64,000 nt of DNA from Kribbella monticola. Lineage in GTDB: Bacteria; Actinomycetota; Actinomycetes; Propionibacteriales; Kribbellaceae. The notes below the pieces were generated by a model that searched no databases, was not told the DNA's origin, and worked only from the letters and a program-made list of their open reading frames with translations. The DNA lies in contig NZ_QFXK01000010.1 of the NCBI RefSeq assembly GCF_003261635.1, positions 1 through 64,000 of the forward strand, written 5' to 3'. Shown piece after piece: positions 24,941 to 33,262 of this stretch (position 1 is the stretch's first letter; each line of letters starts with the position of its first letter). The position numbers were made by a program, and so were the translations under genes.

Positions 24941-25893
24941 GAATCCTCGCCTGGCATGTGCACGCGGCCTGGATGACGTCCTTCGTCCAAGGGCCGCACG
25001 AGTACTACGTTCCGGTGCTGCCCGATCGCAGCGCGGACGGCAAAGGGAGGGCCCAGACCTACGACTGGCCGGACACGGTCCGCGAGATCACTCCCGAGGC
25101 GCTGCGAACCACCGACCTCGACGTGGTGCTGCTGCAGCGCCCCTGCGAGGTGGAGTTGTTCGCGCGCTGGGCCGGGCGCGCGCTGGGGCGGCACGGCGTA
25201 CCGGCTGTGTATGTCGAGCACAACACGCCACGGGGAGACGTTGCCGAGTGGAAGCATCCGCTGGCGGCCCGGGCGGATGTGCCGATCGTGCATGTCACCG
25301 AGTTCAACCGGACGGTCTGGGACAACGGCATCGCGCCGGCCTTCGTGATCGAGCACGGCGTTCCCGACCACGGCTACGGTTACGTCGGCGACGACGACTC
25401 ACTGGTTGCCGCGATCAACGAACCGGTACGCCGGTGGCGGGTGGCCGGTACCGATCTGGTCGCCCGCGTCACCGAGCAGGTCCCGGTCAGCGTCTACGGG
25501 ATGGGTACCGCGGAGTTGCCGGCCCGGATCCCTGGACTGGCTCGCGTGGACGACCTGTCGCAAGCCGAGCTGCACGAGCGGATGGGCCGCCATTTCGGCT
25601 ACCTGCATCCCTATCGCTGGACCAGCCTGGGGCTTTCGCTGATCGAGGCGATGATGCTCGGGCTGCCGGTGCTCGCGGTGGGCGCGACCGCCGCCTACGA
25701 AGCGGTGCCACCGGAGGCCGGTCTGGTCAGCGCCGCCCCCGATCGGTTGATCGAGACCGCACAGCGCTGGCGCCGGGATCCGGCCGAGGCGCGGGCGCGC
25801 GGTCAGGCCGCGCGCGCCCATGCGCTGCGGCAGTTCGGACTCACTCGCTTCCTGGATGACTGGGACGGATTGTTGAAGGAGGTCTGCCGATGA
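24937..25893 (+). CDS. GT4-like glycosyltransferase (short form)
   Basis: 318 residues. The N-terminal half (MRILAWHVHAAWMTSFVQGPHEYYVPVLPD and VPAVYVEHNTPRG) is unusual. The C-terminal half is a clear GT-B donor domain (HFGYLHPYRWTSLGLSLIEAMMLGLPVLAVGATAAYEAVP). The Glu in LSLIEAMMLG corresponds to the usual E-x7-E region, although the first Glu is replaced in HPYRWTSLG. The ATGA overlap with the GT9 gene fixes the start at 24937. Donor and acceptor are unknown. Confidence 0.82.
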   Translation: MRILAWHVHAAWMTSFVQGPHEYYVPVLPDRSADGKGRAQTYDWPDTVREITPEALRTTDLDVVLLQRPCEVELFARWAGRALGRHGVPAVYVEHNTPRGDVAEWKHPLAARADVPIVHVTEFNRTVWDNGIAPAFVIEHGVPDHGYGYVGDDDSLVAAINEPVRRWRVAGTDLVARVTEQVPVSVYGMGTAELPARIPGLARVDDLSQAELHERMGRHFGYLHPYRWTSLGLSLIEAMMLGLPVLAVGATAAYEAVPPEAGLVSAAPDRLIETAQRWRRDPAEARARGQAARAHALRQFGLTRFLDDWDGLLKEVCR

Positions 25894-27092
25894 GGATCGC
25901 TTTGGTGTCGGAACACGCGAGTCCGCTGGCTGTCCTGGGCGGCGCCGACGCCGGTGGGCAGAACGTCCACGTGGCCGCGCTCGCGTCGGCTCTGGCTGAT
26001 CGCGGCCACGACGTGGAGGTCTACACCCGCCGCGACGACGCCACGCTCCCGGAGCGGGTCCCGTTCGGACCCGGCGTCGAGGTCGTCCACGTGCCGGCCG
26101 GACCGCCCGAACCGGTCGCGAAGGACGACCTGCTGCCGTACATGCCGGCGTTCGGCCGATGGCTCGGCGCACGCTGGTCGTCCGCCGTCCCCGATGTCGT
26201 GCACGCGCACTTCTGGATGTCCGGTCTCGCCTGCGAGCACGCCCGCCGGCTGACCGCCTTCCCGTTCGCGCAGACCTTCCACGCCCTGGGAGTGGTGAAA
26301 CGACGCCATCAAGGTGATCGGGACACCAGCCCGCCCGGCCGCCTGGAGATCGAGGCCAGACTGACCCGTACTGCGGACGCGGTGATCGCCACCGCGACGG
26401 ACGAGGTGCGCGAACTGCTGGAGCTCGGAGCGCCGGCCGAGTCGTTGCACGTCGTACCGTGTGGGGTCGAGCTGTTCAGTGGTGCTGCCGACGACCGGTG
26501 GTGGCGAAGTGGGCCGGGCGGGCGGATTCTGTCTCTCGGGCGGCTGGTCGAGCGCAAGGGTGTCGACACCGTGATCGCGGCGCTGGCGGAGGTTCCCGGT
26601 GCCGAGCTGGTGGTGGCCGGCGGTCCAGTCGTTGCATTCGACAACGATCCTGAAGTGCGCAGACTGCGTGCCGAGGCTGATCGGCTCGGGGTGGCCGACC
26701 GGGTGCGGTTCATCGGTCCGGTTGCTCGCGATGACGTCGCGGGGTTGATGTTGTCGGCCGACGTGGTGGCCTGCACACCGTGGTACGAGCCGTTCGGCAT
26801 CGTGCCGCTGGAGGCGATGGCCTGCGCCCGGCCGGTGGTCGGTGCGGCAGTCGGCGGCCTGCTCGACACCGTGGTCGACGGCGTCACCGGACTCCTGGTT
26901 CCTCCTCGGGATCCCGACCGGCTCGCGGCGGCACTGCGCGATCTGCTGGCCGACCCCGGCCGGCGTGAACGGCTCGGCCGAGCAGGAGCTGCCCGGGTAC
27001 GGCGTCATTACACATGGCCGCGAGTCGCCGCTGCCACCGAGGAGATCTACCGGCGCATCGGCGCGTCGGTCATCACCGGGAGGGTGTCCTGA
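25890..27092 (+). CDS. GT4 family glycosyltransferase
   Basis: 400 residues. The N-terminal motif LGGADAGGQNVHVAALASALADRGHDVEVYTRRDD resembles MshA and sucrose-phosphate-synthase-type enzymes. The donor domain has ILSLGRLVERKGVDTVIAAL and CTPWYEPFGIVPLEAMACARPVVG with both conserved glutamates (E-x7-E). It overlaps the previous gene by 4 bp and gmhA by one. It is likely to extend the heptose-containing chain; the donor is not predictable. Confidence 0.9.
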   Translation: MRIALVSEHASPLAVLGGADAGGQNVHVAALASALADRGHDVEVYTRRDDATLPERVPFGPGVEVVHVPAGPPEPVAKDDLLPYMPAFGRWLGARWSSAVPDVVHAHFWMSGLACEHARRLTAFPFAQTFHALGVVKRRHQGDRDTSPPGRLEIEARLTRTADAVIATATDEVRELLELGAPAESLHVVPCGVELFSGAADDRWWRSGPGGRILSLGRLVERKGVDTVIAALAEVPGAELVVAGGPVVAFDNDPEVRRLRAEADRLGVADRVRFIGPVARDDVAGLMLSADVVACTPWYEPFGIVPLEAMACARPVVGAAVGGLLDTVVDGVTGLLVPPRDPDRLAAALRDLLADPGRRERLGRAGAARVRRHYTWPRVAAATEEIYRRIGASVITGRVS

Positions 27093-27700
27093 TGGCGCGC
27101 TTCGGAACCGTCGCAGAGCATCTCGGCCACCTGCGCAACGGCCTGGCCAGCCTCGACCGGCAGGCCGGGCTGATCGACAGTTGGGGGCAACAGCTCACCA
27201 CCGCATTCGTCGCCGGTCACAAATTGCTTGCCGCCGGCAACGGTGGGAGCGCGGCCGAGGCGCAGCACCTGACTGCCGAGCTGGTCGGCCGGTTCGAGAG
27301 CGACCGCGCGCCGCTGCCGGCGATCGCATTGCACGCGGAGACGTCCAGCCTGACCGCGATCTGCAACGACTTCGGCCCGGACGGGATCTTCGCCCGCCAG
27401 GTCAGGGCGCACGGCCGCCCCGGCGATGTCTTGATCCTGCTGTCGACGAGTGGCCGGAGCCGGAACCTGCTGGCCGCCGCGGCTGACGCACGCGATCGGC
27501 AGATGCAGGTCTGGGCGATGACCGGGCCGGGCCGGAGTCCGCTGTCGGACCTGGCCGACCAGACGCTGGCCGTCGAGACGGCGGCGCCGACCGCGGTCCA
27601 GGAGATCCATCTGATCGCCGTCCACGCGCTCTGCGCAGCGGTCGAGCGGCATCTGCCATCGGTGCGCTGGGCGGATCAGGCCGCCGAGGTGTCCCGATGA
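27092..27700 (+). CDS. gmhA: Sedoheptulose-7-phosphate isomerase (SIS domain)
   Basis: 202 residues. The SIS motifs LLAAGNGGSAAEAQHLTAELVGRF and ILLSTSGRSRNLL, plus HAETSSLTAICNDFG, match GmhA, which turns sedoheptulose 7-phosphate into D-glycero-D-manno-heptose 7-phosphate. The ATG at 27092 overlaps the preceding stop (TGATG). It is the first committed step of the heptose route, and the later steps HldE and GmhB are in the same operon. Confidence 0.92.
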   Translation: MARFGTVAEHLGHLRNGLASLDRQAGLIDSWGQQLTTAFVAGHKLLAAGNGGSAAEAQHLTAELVGRFESDRAPLPAIALHAETSSLTAICNDFGPDGIFARQVRAHGRPGDVLILLSTSGRSRNLLAAAADARDRQMQVWAMTGPGRSPLSDLADQTLAVETAAPTAVQEIHLIAVHALCAAVERHLPSVRWADQAAEVSR

Positions 27701-29046
27701 CCGCGCGCGTCGTCGTGCTGGGAGATGTCCTGCTGGACCGGGACATCGAGGGCGAGGTACGGCGCATCATGCCGGATGCTCCGGCTCCCGTGGTCGAGAT
27801 CGGGTCGGAAAGCGACCGGGCCGGTGGCGCGGGGCTGGCGGCCGTCCTGCTGGACAGGCCTGGGGTCTCGGTGCACCTGCTGACCGCGTTGGCCGATGAC
27901 GAGCCGGCGAAGCGCTTGCTCAACCTGCTGACGCAGCGGATCCCGGTGACATCGGTGCTGACCTCACCCGGTACCCGGTGCAAGACCAGGATTCGCAGCG
28001 GTGGGCAGTCCTTGTTGAGGATGGACGTCGAGGCGTCGGCGAGCAGTGATGGCGGCTGCGACGTGGCTGCCCTGGAAGCGGCTCTAAAAGAAGCGGATGC
28101 GCTGCTCGTGTCCGACTACGGCGGGGGCGTCCTGAACCACCCAGAGGTACGGCGTGTTCTCACCGACTGGGCAGGTCGCCGGCCACTGGTTTGGGACCCG
28201 CATCCGCGCGGAGCCGAGCCGGTCGCGGGGGCGACGGTGGTGACACCCAACAAGGCCGAGGCCGTTCGTTTCGGGTCTGCGGGGGTCGAGCATCCCGACC
28301 GGCTGGCCGTGGAGCTTCGCGAGCGGTGGCAGGCCTGGTCGGTCGCGGTGACCGACGGCAGCAATGGCGTGTTCACGGCGAGCGGGGGAGCGCAGGCCCA
28401 GTTCACGCCGGTGCCGTTCAGATATAGCGGTGACAGTTGCGGAGCGGGGGACCGGTTCGCGGGCACGGTCGCTGCGAAGCTCGGGGCGGGCGCGACGACG
28501 AGCGAGGCGGTCGAAGCCGCAGTACAGGACACTGCGGACTGGCTTGCTGCCGGGGGAGTGCAGGCGACTTCGGAGACGGCGTCTGTGGGGCAGAGCCTTG
28601 ATGCCGAGGCCGTGGTACGGCGGGTGCGTGCAGCCGGCGGCACGGTGGTGGCCACAGGCGGTTGCTTCGACATCCTGCATGCCGGCCACATCGCATCGCT
28701 CGAGGCCGCCAGGAGTCTCGGCGACGCGCTGGTCGTCCTGCTGAACTCCGACGAGAGTGTCCGGCGGCTCAAGGGCAACGGCCGGCCGGTGAACTCGACG
28801 GAGGACCGGTGCCGGGTCCTCACTTCCTTGCGGTGCGTGGATGCCGTGGTCGTCTTCGACGACGACGATCCCCGCGCGGCACTGCAGCGACTGCGCCCGG
28901 ATGTCTGGGCCAAAGGTGGCGACTACACCGCCGAGATGTTGCCCGAGAACCCTCTGGTGACCAGCTGGGGTGGCCGAGTCGTCCTGATGCCGTACCTGCC
29001 GGGCCGCTCGACCACCGCGATCCTCGAGAAAGGAAGCACCCGATGA
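27697..29046 (+). CDS. hldE: Bifunctional heptose 7-phosphate kinase / heptose 1-phosphate adenylyltransferase
   Basis: 449 residues. Residues 1 to about 290 are a PfkB/ribokinase domain (VVVLGDVLLDRDIEGEVRRI, AGGAGLAAVLL, catalytic CGAGDRFAGTVAAKL). Residues about 312-449 are a nucleotidyltransferase with GGCFDILHAGHIASLEAARSLGD and a DRCRVLTSLRCVDAVVVFDDDDP stretch. The two domains are in the usual HldE order. Together with GmhA and the GmhB domain it gives ADP-D-glycero-D-manno-heptose. ATGA overlaps at both ends. Confidence 0.94.
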   Translation: MTARVVVLGDVLLDRDIEGEVRRIMPDAPAPVVEIGSESDRAGGAGLAAVLLDRPGVSVHLLTALADDEPAKRLLNLLTQRIPVTSVLTSPGTRCKTRIRSGGQSLLRMDVEASASSDGGCDVAALEAALKEADALLVSDYGGGVLNHPEVRRVLTDWAGRRPLVWDPHPRGAEPVAGATVVTPNKAEAVRFGSAGVEHPDRLAVELRERWQAWSVAVTDGSNGVFTASGGAQAQFTPVPFRYSGDSCGAGDRFAGTVAAKLGAGATTSEAVEAAVQDTADWLAAGGVQATSETASVGQSLDAEAVVRRVRAAGGTVVATGGCFDILHAGHIASLEAARSLGDALVVLLNSDESVRRLKGNGRPVNSTEDRCRVLTSLRCVDAVVVFDDDDPRAALQRLRPDVWAKGGDYTAEMLPENPLVTSWGGRVVLMPYLPGRSTTAILEKGSTR

Positions 29047-29729
29047 GTTTGGACCGAGTAGCCGTCACTGGTGGCGCGAGTGGACTCGGCGCCGCCGTCG
29101 TTCGCGCGGTACGCAAACACGGCGGGACCGCCGTCGCCGTCGATCGGCAGAAGCCGGTCGACGACGTGGGCTGGGTCGAGGCGGACCTCGCCGATCCCGC
29201 CTCCGCCGAAGCGGCGCTCGCGGCCGCGGAGGAGCAACTCGGCGGCCCGCTGACCGGGGTGGTCACGGCTGCCGGGGTCGACGCCTGCGGCCGGATCGAC
29301 GAGGTCGACCTGCAGGACTGGGTCCGGGTGATCAACGTCAATCTGATCGGTACGGCGGCGATCGCTCGAGCGGCCGTACCACGTCTCGAGCGGACCCGCG
29401 GGCGGCTCGTCACGGTGGCGTCGACCCTGGGGCTGCGAGCCCTCAGCGACGCAACGGCGTACTGCGCCTCCAAGTTCGGCGTGGTCGGGTTCACGCGGGC
29501 GCTGGCCGTCGAGACGGCCGGGCGGGTGGGCGTGACCATGCTGGTGCCAGGTGGCATGCAGACGGCGTTCTTCGACGGTCGTCCGGAGCAGTACAAGCCC
29601 GGACCGGACGCCATGCTCAACGATCCCGCCAACGTCGCCGACGCCGTGGTCTTCGCGCTCGGTCAGCCGGCCGGCGTCGAGATCCGCGAACTGGTGATCT
29701 GCCCGTCCGTCGAACCCTCCTGGCCGTAG
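29043..29729 (+). CDS. Classical short-chain dehydrogenase/reductase
   Basis: 228 residues with VAVTGGASGLGAAVV (NAD(P) site), VTAAGVD, the catalytic Ser in VTVASTLGLRAL and Y-x3-K in AYCASKFG. It is not an HldD-type 6-epimerase, which would be a longer extended SDR. It may oxidise or reduce a position on the heptose or another sugar; the substrate is unknown. Coupled to hldE (ATGA) and to the following GT9 (TAGTG). Confidence 0.88.
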   Translation: MSLDRVAVTGGASGLGAAVVRAVRKHGGTAVAVDRQKPVDDVGWVEADLADPASAEAALAAAEEQLGGPLTGVVTAAGVDACGRIDEVDLQDWVRVINVNLIGTAAIARAAVPRLERTRGRLVTVASTLGLRALSDATAYCASKFGVVGFTRALAVETAGRVGVTMLVPGGMQTAFFDGRPEQYKPGPDAMLNDPANVADAVVFALGQPAGVEIRELVICPSVEPSWP

Positions 29730-30649
29730 TGCCCCGGCCGGTCCTGATCCTGCGGGCCCTCGGCCTCGGTGACGCGCTGACGGGCGTCCCGGCGCTGAGG
29801 GGCCTCAGACGACTGTACGGCGACCGCCCGCTGCTCCTGGCCGGTCGGCAACCCGTGTCCGGCTGGCTTCGTGGGCTGGGACTAGTCGACGACGTGGTGC
29901 CGACCGACGGGCTGTCCGGGCCGCCGCCCGGGCGCTCGCTCGGCCGGCACACCGCTGTCAATCTGCACGGTCGCGGGCCGGAGAGCCATCTGTTGCTGCA
30001 GGCAAGCAGTCCGGACCACCTGGTGGCGTTCAACTGTGCCGCCGCGGGTCATCGCAGCGGTAGCCGCTGGCGTCTCGATGAGCATGAGGTGGATCGCTGG
30101 TGCCGGTTGGTGGGGTCGTGTTCTCGCGAGGATCTCCGGCTTCCTGTCCAGGCCGCGCCGGACGAAGCGGTCGTGGTCCATCCAGGAGCAGCCAGCGTCG
30201 CTCGGCAATGGCCGCCGTACAGGTGGATCGAGGTCATCCGGGAACTGCGCGAGGACTCGCACCACGTAGTACTGACTGGTTCGGAAGTGGAGTTGTGCGC
30301 TTTCCTGGCTCGGGAAACAGGCGCGGAGGATCTGAGTGGACGTTTGTCTGTTGAAGAGCTGGCTGGTCGGGTCGCCGCAGCGGCCGTGCTGTTGTCCGGC
30401 GACACCGGAGTTGCCCACCTCGCCACCGCGGTCGGAACCAGATCGGTGACGTTGTTCGGCCCCACGCCGCCCTTGTGGTGGGGTCCTGCGATCGATCTGG
30501 ACCGGCATACCGTTCTGTACCACGGTGAGGCGCCGGGTGACCCGCATGCCGATCAACCCGACGCGGCCCTGCTTCGGATCACCGTCCCTGAAGTGCTGCA
30601 GGCCGCTCGGGATCAAGTGCGTCACGGAACCAGGCAACCGTCGAACTGA
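29729..30649 (+). CDS. Second GT9 family (heptosyltransferase-like) glycosyltransferase
   Basis: 306 residues starting at GTG in [59 protein letters not shown] and [28 protein letters not shown] are the GT9 signature set. It differs clearly from the GT9 at 23939, so two different heptosyl-type linkages may be made. It is the last gene of the operon. Its last 71 bp overlap the 3' end of the convergent epimerase gene. Confidence 0.88.
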   Translation: MPRPVLILRALGLGDALTGVPALRGLRRLYGDRPLLLAGRQPVSGWLRGLGLVDDVVPTDGLSGPPPGRSLGRHTAVNLHGRGPESHLLLQASSPDHLVAFNCAAAGHRSGSRWRLDEHEVDRWCRLVGSCSREDLRLPVQAAPDEAVVVHPGAASVARQWPPYRWIEVIRELREDSHHVVLTGSEVELCAFLARETGAEDLSGRLSVEELAGRVAAAAVLLSGDTGVAHLATAVGTRSVTLFGPTPPLWWGPAIDLDRHTVLYHGEAPGDPHADQPDAALLRITVPEVLQAARDQVRHGTRQPSN

Positions 30650-31550
30650 GCCCTTCCTGCCAGTCCACCTGGGGTTTCCAGCTCAGCAACTGCTCGGCCA
30701 GCGTGGTGTCGGGCCGTCGTACGGCGGGGTCGTCGACCGGGCGATCGATGAACTCGATGGCCGACTGCGAGCCGGTTGCCGCGATCACGTCCTCGGCGAT
30801 GCGCAGGACGGAGCGTTCGTCCGGGTTGCCGATGTTCACCGGACCCGGGTGCGCGCTGAAGGCCAGCCCCAGAATGCCGCTGACCGTGTCGTCGACATGG
30901 CAGACCGAGCGCGTCTGGCTGCCGTCGCCGGCGACGGTGAGCGGTTCGCCGGCCAGCGCCTGCCGGATGAAGGTCGGGATCGCGCGGCCGTCGCTGGGTC
31001 GCATCCGGGGACCGTAGGTGTTGAAGATCCGCACGATCGCCGTGTCCAGGCCTTCGCTGGTCCGGTAGGCGGTGGTAAGCGCCTCGGCGTACCGCTTGGC
31101 CTCGTCGTACACGCCGCGTGGGCCGATCGGGTTCACGTGGCCCCAGTACGACTCCGGCTGGGGATGGACCTGCGGGTCGCCGTACACCTCCGACGTGCTG
31201 GCCAGCAGGAAGCGGGCGCCCTTCTCCTTGGCCAGGCCGAGCGCGTGCCAGGTGCCGATGGCACCGACCTTGAGGGTCTGGATCGGCAACCGGAGATAGT
31301 CGATCGGCGAGGCGGGACTCGCGAAGTGCAGGATCAGGTCGACCGGGCCCGGGACGTGCACGAACTCGGTCAGATCGGTCCGGGTGCAGGTGAAGGCGGG
31401 ATTGTCGAGCAGGTGGGCGACGTTGCCGGGGGATCCGGTGAGGAAGTTGTCCAGACAGGTCACCTGGTGGCCCTGCTGGAGCAAGCGTTCACACAGATGA
31501 CTGCCGAGGAATCCGGCCCCGCCGGTGACCACCACGTGCTTTTCGTCCAT
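30579..31550 (-). CDS. NAD-dependent epimerase, UDP-glucuronate decarboxylase-like
   Basis: 323-residue extended [65 protein letters not shown], catalytic [17 protein letters not shown] and RSVCHVDD. The ASPASP and PQPESYWG stretches point to the UDP-glucuronate decarboxylase (UDP-xylose synthase) group; dTDP-glucose dehydratase is a weaker alternative. It converges on the heptose operon and may supply a pentose donor to it (inference from position). Confidence 0.88.
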   Translation of the reverse strand: MDEKHVVVTGGAGFLGSHLCERLLQQGHQVTCLDNFLTGSPGNVAHLLDNPAFTCTRTDLTEFVHVPGPVDLILHFASPASPIDYLRLPIQTLKVGAIGTWHALGLAKEKGARFLLASTSEVYGDPQVHPQPESYWGHVNPIGPRGVYDEAKRYAEALTTAYRTSEGLDTAIVRIFNTYGPRMRPSDGRAIPTFIRQALAGEPLTVAGDGSQTRSVCHVDDTVSGILGLAFSAHPGPVNIGNPDERSVLRIAEDVIAATGSQSAIEFIDRPVDDPAVRRPDTTLAEQLLSWKPQVDWQEGLSSTVAWFRDALDPERPAALQGR

Positions 31551-31624
31551 GGCCCGCGGTACCCCTGGCAGTGGCTTGGAAACGTCTCCGGCCGGCCGTG
31601 AATCGGCCCGGGTACAGGGACGGC

Positions 31625-32638
31625 ATGCGACTGCGTCGAAGCCATCCTGACAAGCCGGGGTACACCCGCCGGCGCCGCGGCAGCGGCTTCAGCTACCACG
31701 ACACCGAGGGCGGCCGGATCGAGGACGCCGACGTGATCGAGCGGATCCGGACGCTGGCGATCCCACCCGCCTGGCGCGACGTGTGGATCTGCCCCTACCC
31801 GAACGGGCACATCCAGGCGATCGGCACCGACCAGGCCGGCCGGCGGCAGTACCTGTACCACGACGACTGGCGCTCGGCACAGGACGACGACAAACACGAC
31901 CGCGTACGCCGTCTCGCGCGCAAGCTACCCGCGTTCCGCGAGGCCGTCGACGCGGACCTCTGTGCCGACGGGCTCGGCCGGAGCAAGGTTCTGGCGGTCG
32001 CGCTGAGAATGCTGGACTACGGTGTCTTCCGCACCGGCAACACCCGGTACGCCGAGGAGTACGGCAGCCGTGGTGCGTCCACGCTGCTGCGCGACGACGT
32101 CCGGGTCAGCAAGGGCCAGGTCGTCTTCGACTTCGTGGCCAAGGGCGGCCAGCAGCGCAAGATCTCGTTGGACGACGACCGCCTGGTGGCCGCCGTACGG
32201 TCGCTCAAGCGGGCTCGCCACGACAGCCCGCGGCTGCTGGTCTACCGCGACGAGTCCGGGTACCACGAGATCGACGCGGGGATGGTCAACGACCGGTTCC
32301 ACGAATTGGTCGGGGACGACTACACCGTGAAGGACCTGCGCACCTGGACCGCCACCGTGCACGCCGCGGTCGACCTGGCCGAAGCGGATCCACCGGCCAC
32401 CAAGAAGGCGCTGAACGCCGCGGTGAAGGACATGCTGGAAGAGGTCTCCGACCATCTCGGCAACACCCCGACGGTCGCCCGTGCGTCCTATGTCGATCCC
32501 AGGGTCGTCGAGCAGTACGAACACGGACGGACGATCGCGGATGCGGTCGAAAAGGTCGGCACCGACCTCGACGACGACAAGACCCGCGCCGTCGTCGAAC
32601 GCTCGGTGAACCGCCTCCTCGACCAGGACGCCCGCTAG
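31625..32638 (+). CDS. DNA topoisomerase IB
   Basis: 337 residues of the bacterial/poxvirus type IB family. The N-terminal domain contains [33 protein letters not shown] and [25 protein letters not shown]. The catalytic domain contains [38 protein letters not shown] (active-site Arg) and the nucleophile Tyr in [17 protein letters not shown]. It relaxes supercoils through a 3'-phosphotyrosine. The ATG at 31625 has AGGGACGG upstream; an in-frame earlier start at 31571 lacks a ribosome binding site. Confidence 0.93.
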   Translation: MRLRRSHPDKPGYTRRRRGSGFSYHDTEGGRIEDADVIERIRTLAIPPAWRDVWICPYPNGHIQAIGTDQAGRRQYLYHDDWRSAQDDDKHDRVRRLARKLPAFREAVDADLCADGLGRSKVLAVALRMLDYGVFRTGNTRYAEEYGSRGASTLLRDDVRVSKGQVVFDFVAKGGQQRKISLDDDRLVAAVRSLKRARHDSPRLLVYRDESGYHEIDAGMVNDRFHELVGDDYTVKDLRTWTATVHAAVDLAEADPPATKKALNAAVKDMLEEVSDHLGNTPTVARASYVDPRVVEQYEHGRTIADAVEKVGTDLDDDKTRAVVERSVNRLLDQDAR

Positions 32639-32697
32639 CTTCCTTCACTGTCTCCCGGCGCAGCGATTTGTTGTTGCCTGCCAGGGGAATCGCGGGG

Positions 32698-32722
32698 GTT
32701 TCGATCGGCTGCGGAGGGGAAC
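32698..32722 (+). promoter_or_regulatory. Weak SigB/F-like element GTTT-N15-GGGAAC
   Basis: GTTT (32698-32701) and GGGAAC (32717-32722) with the same 15-bp spacing as the stress islet, one base off the -10 consensus. It lies 52 bp before the CBS protein ATG. GC-rich sequence makes chance matches possible. Confidence 0.35.
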
Positions 32723-32774
32723 CGCAGGGCTGTCCGTAGAGCAGCCAGCAGAGTTCGGTGAGGAGTTGAAGACG

Positions 32775-33188
32775 ATGACCAAAGCACGGGATCTGATGAC
32801 AGCCGGTGCCGAGTGTGTCGGCGAGAACGAGACACTGGTCGACGCGGCTCGCAAGATGCGCGACCTCGACGTCGGCGCGCTCCCGATCTGCGGTGAGGAC
32901 AACCGGCTGAAGGGCGTGCTGACCGATCGCGACATCGTGGTCCGGTGCCTGGCCGACGGCGGTGACCCGGCGACGGCGCTGGCCGGCCAGTTCGGGCAGG
33001 GCAAGCCGGTGACGATCGGCGCGGACGACAGCATCGAGGAGGCACTGGCGACGATGAGCAAGCATCAGGTCCGCCGGCTGCCGGTGATCGACGGCCACGA
33101 CCTGGTCGGCATGCTGGCCCAGGCGGACATCGCCCGCGCCATGCCCGACGCGGCGACCGGCGACGTCGTCCAGGACATCTCGCAGTAG
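32775..33188 (+). CDS. Two-CBS-domain protein (Hrp1-like)
   Basis: 137 residues made of two CBS motifs: KARDLMTAGAECVGENETLVDAARKMRDLDVGALPIC...GVLTDRDIVVR and GKPVTIGADDSIEEALATMSKHQVRRLPVIDGHDLVGMLAQADI. It has the size and build of mycobacterial Hrp1, a DosR-regulon protein, but no DosR-like box is seen here. Such stand-alone CBS pairs bind adenine nucleotides. The ATG at 32775 is preferred over a TTG at 32766 because the GAG site then has usable spacing. Confidence 0.88.
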   Translation: MTKARDLMTAGAECVGENETLVDAARKMRDLDVGALPICGEDNRLKGVLTDRDIVVRCLADGGDPATALAGQFGQGKPVTIGADDSIEEALATMSKHQVRRLPVIDGHDLVGMLAQADIARAMPDAATGDVVQDISQ

Positions 33189-33213
33189 GACGTCCGCCAG
33201 TAGGACTCCCGCG

Positions 33214-33253
33214 GCCGAAGAGGTGACACGGTCAGCCGTGTCACCTCTTCGGC
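33214..33253. terminator. Perfect 18-bp stem hairpin, bidirectional terminator
   Basis: GCCGAAGAGGTGACACGG (33214-33231) pairs with its exact complement at 33236-33253 around a TCAG loop. It lies between the stops of the convergent CBS (33188) and PhoX-like (33263) genes. There is no U-tract, but the stem is very stable. Confidence 0.85.
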
Positions 33254-33262
33254 GTTGGCTGC

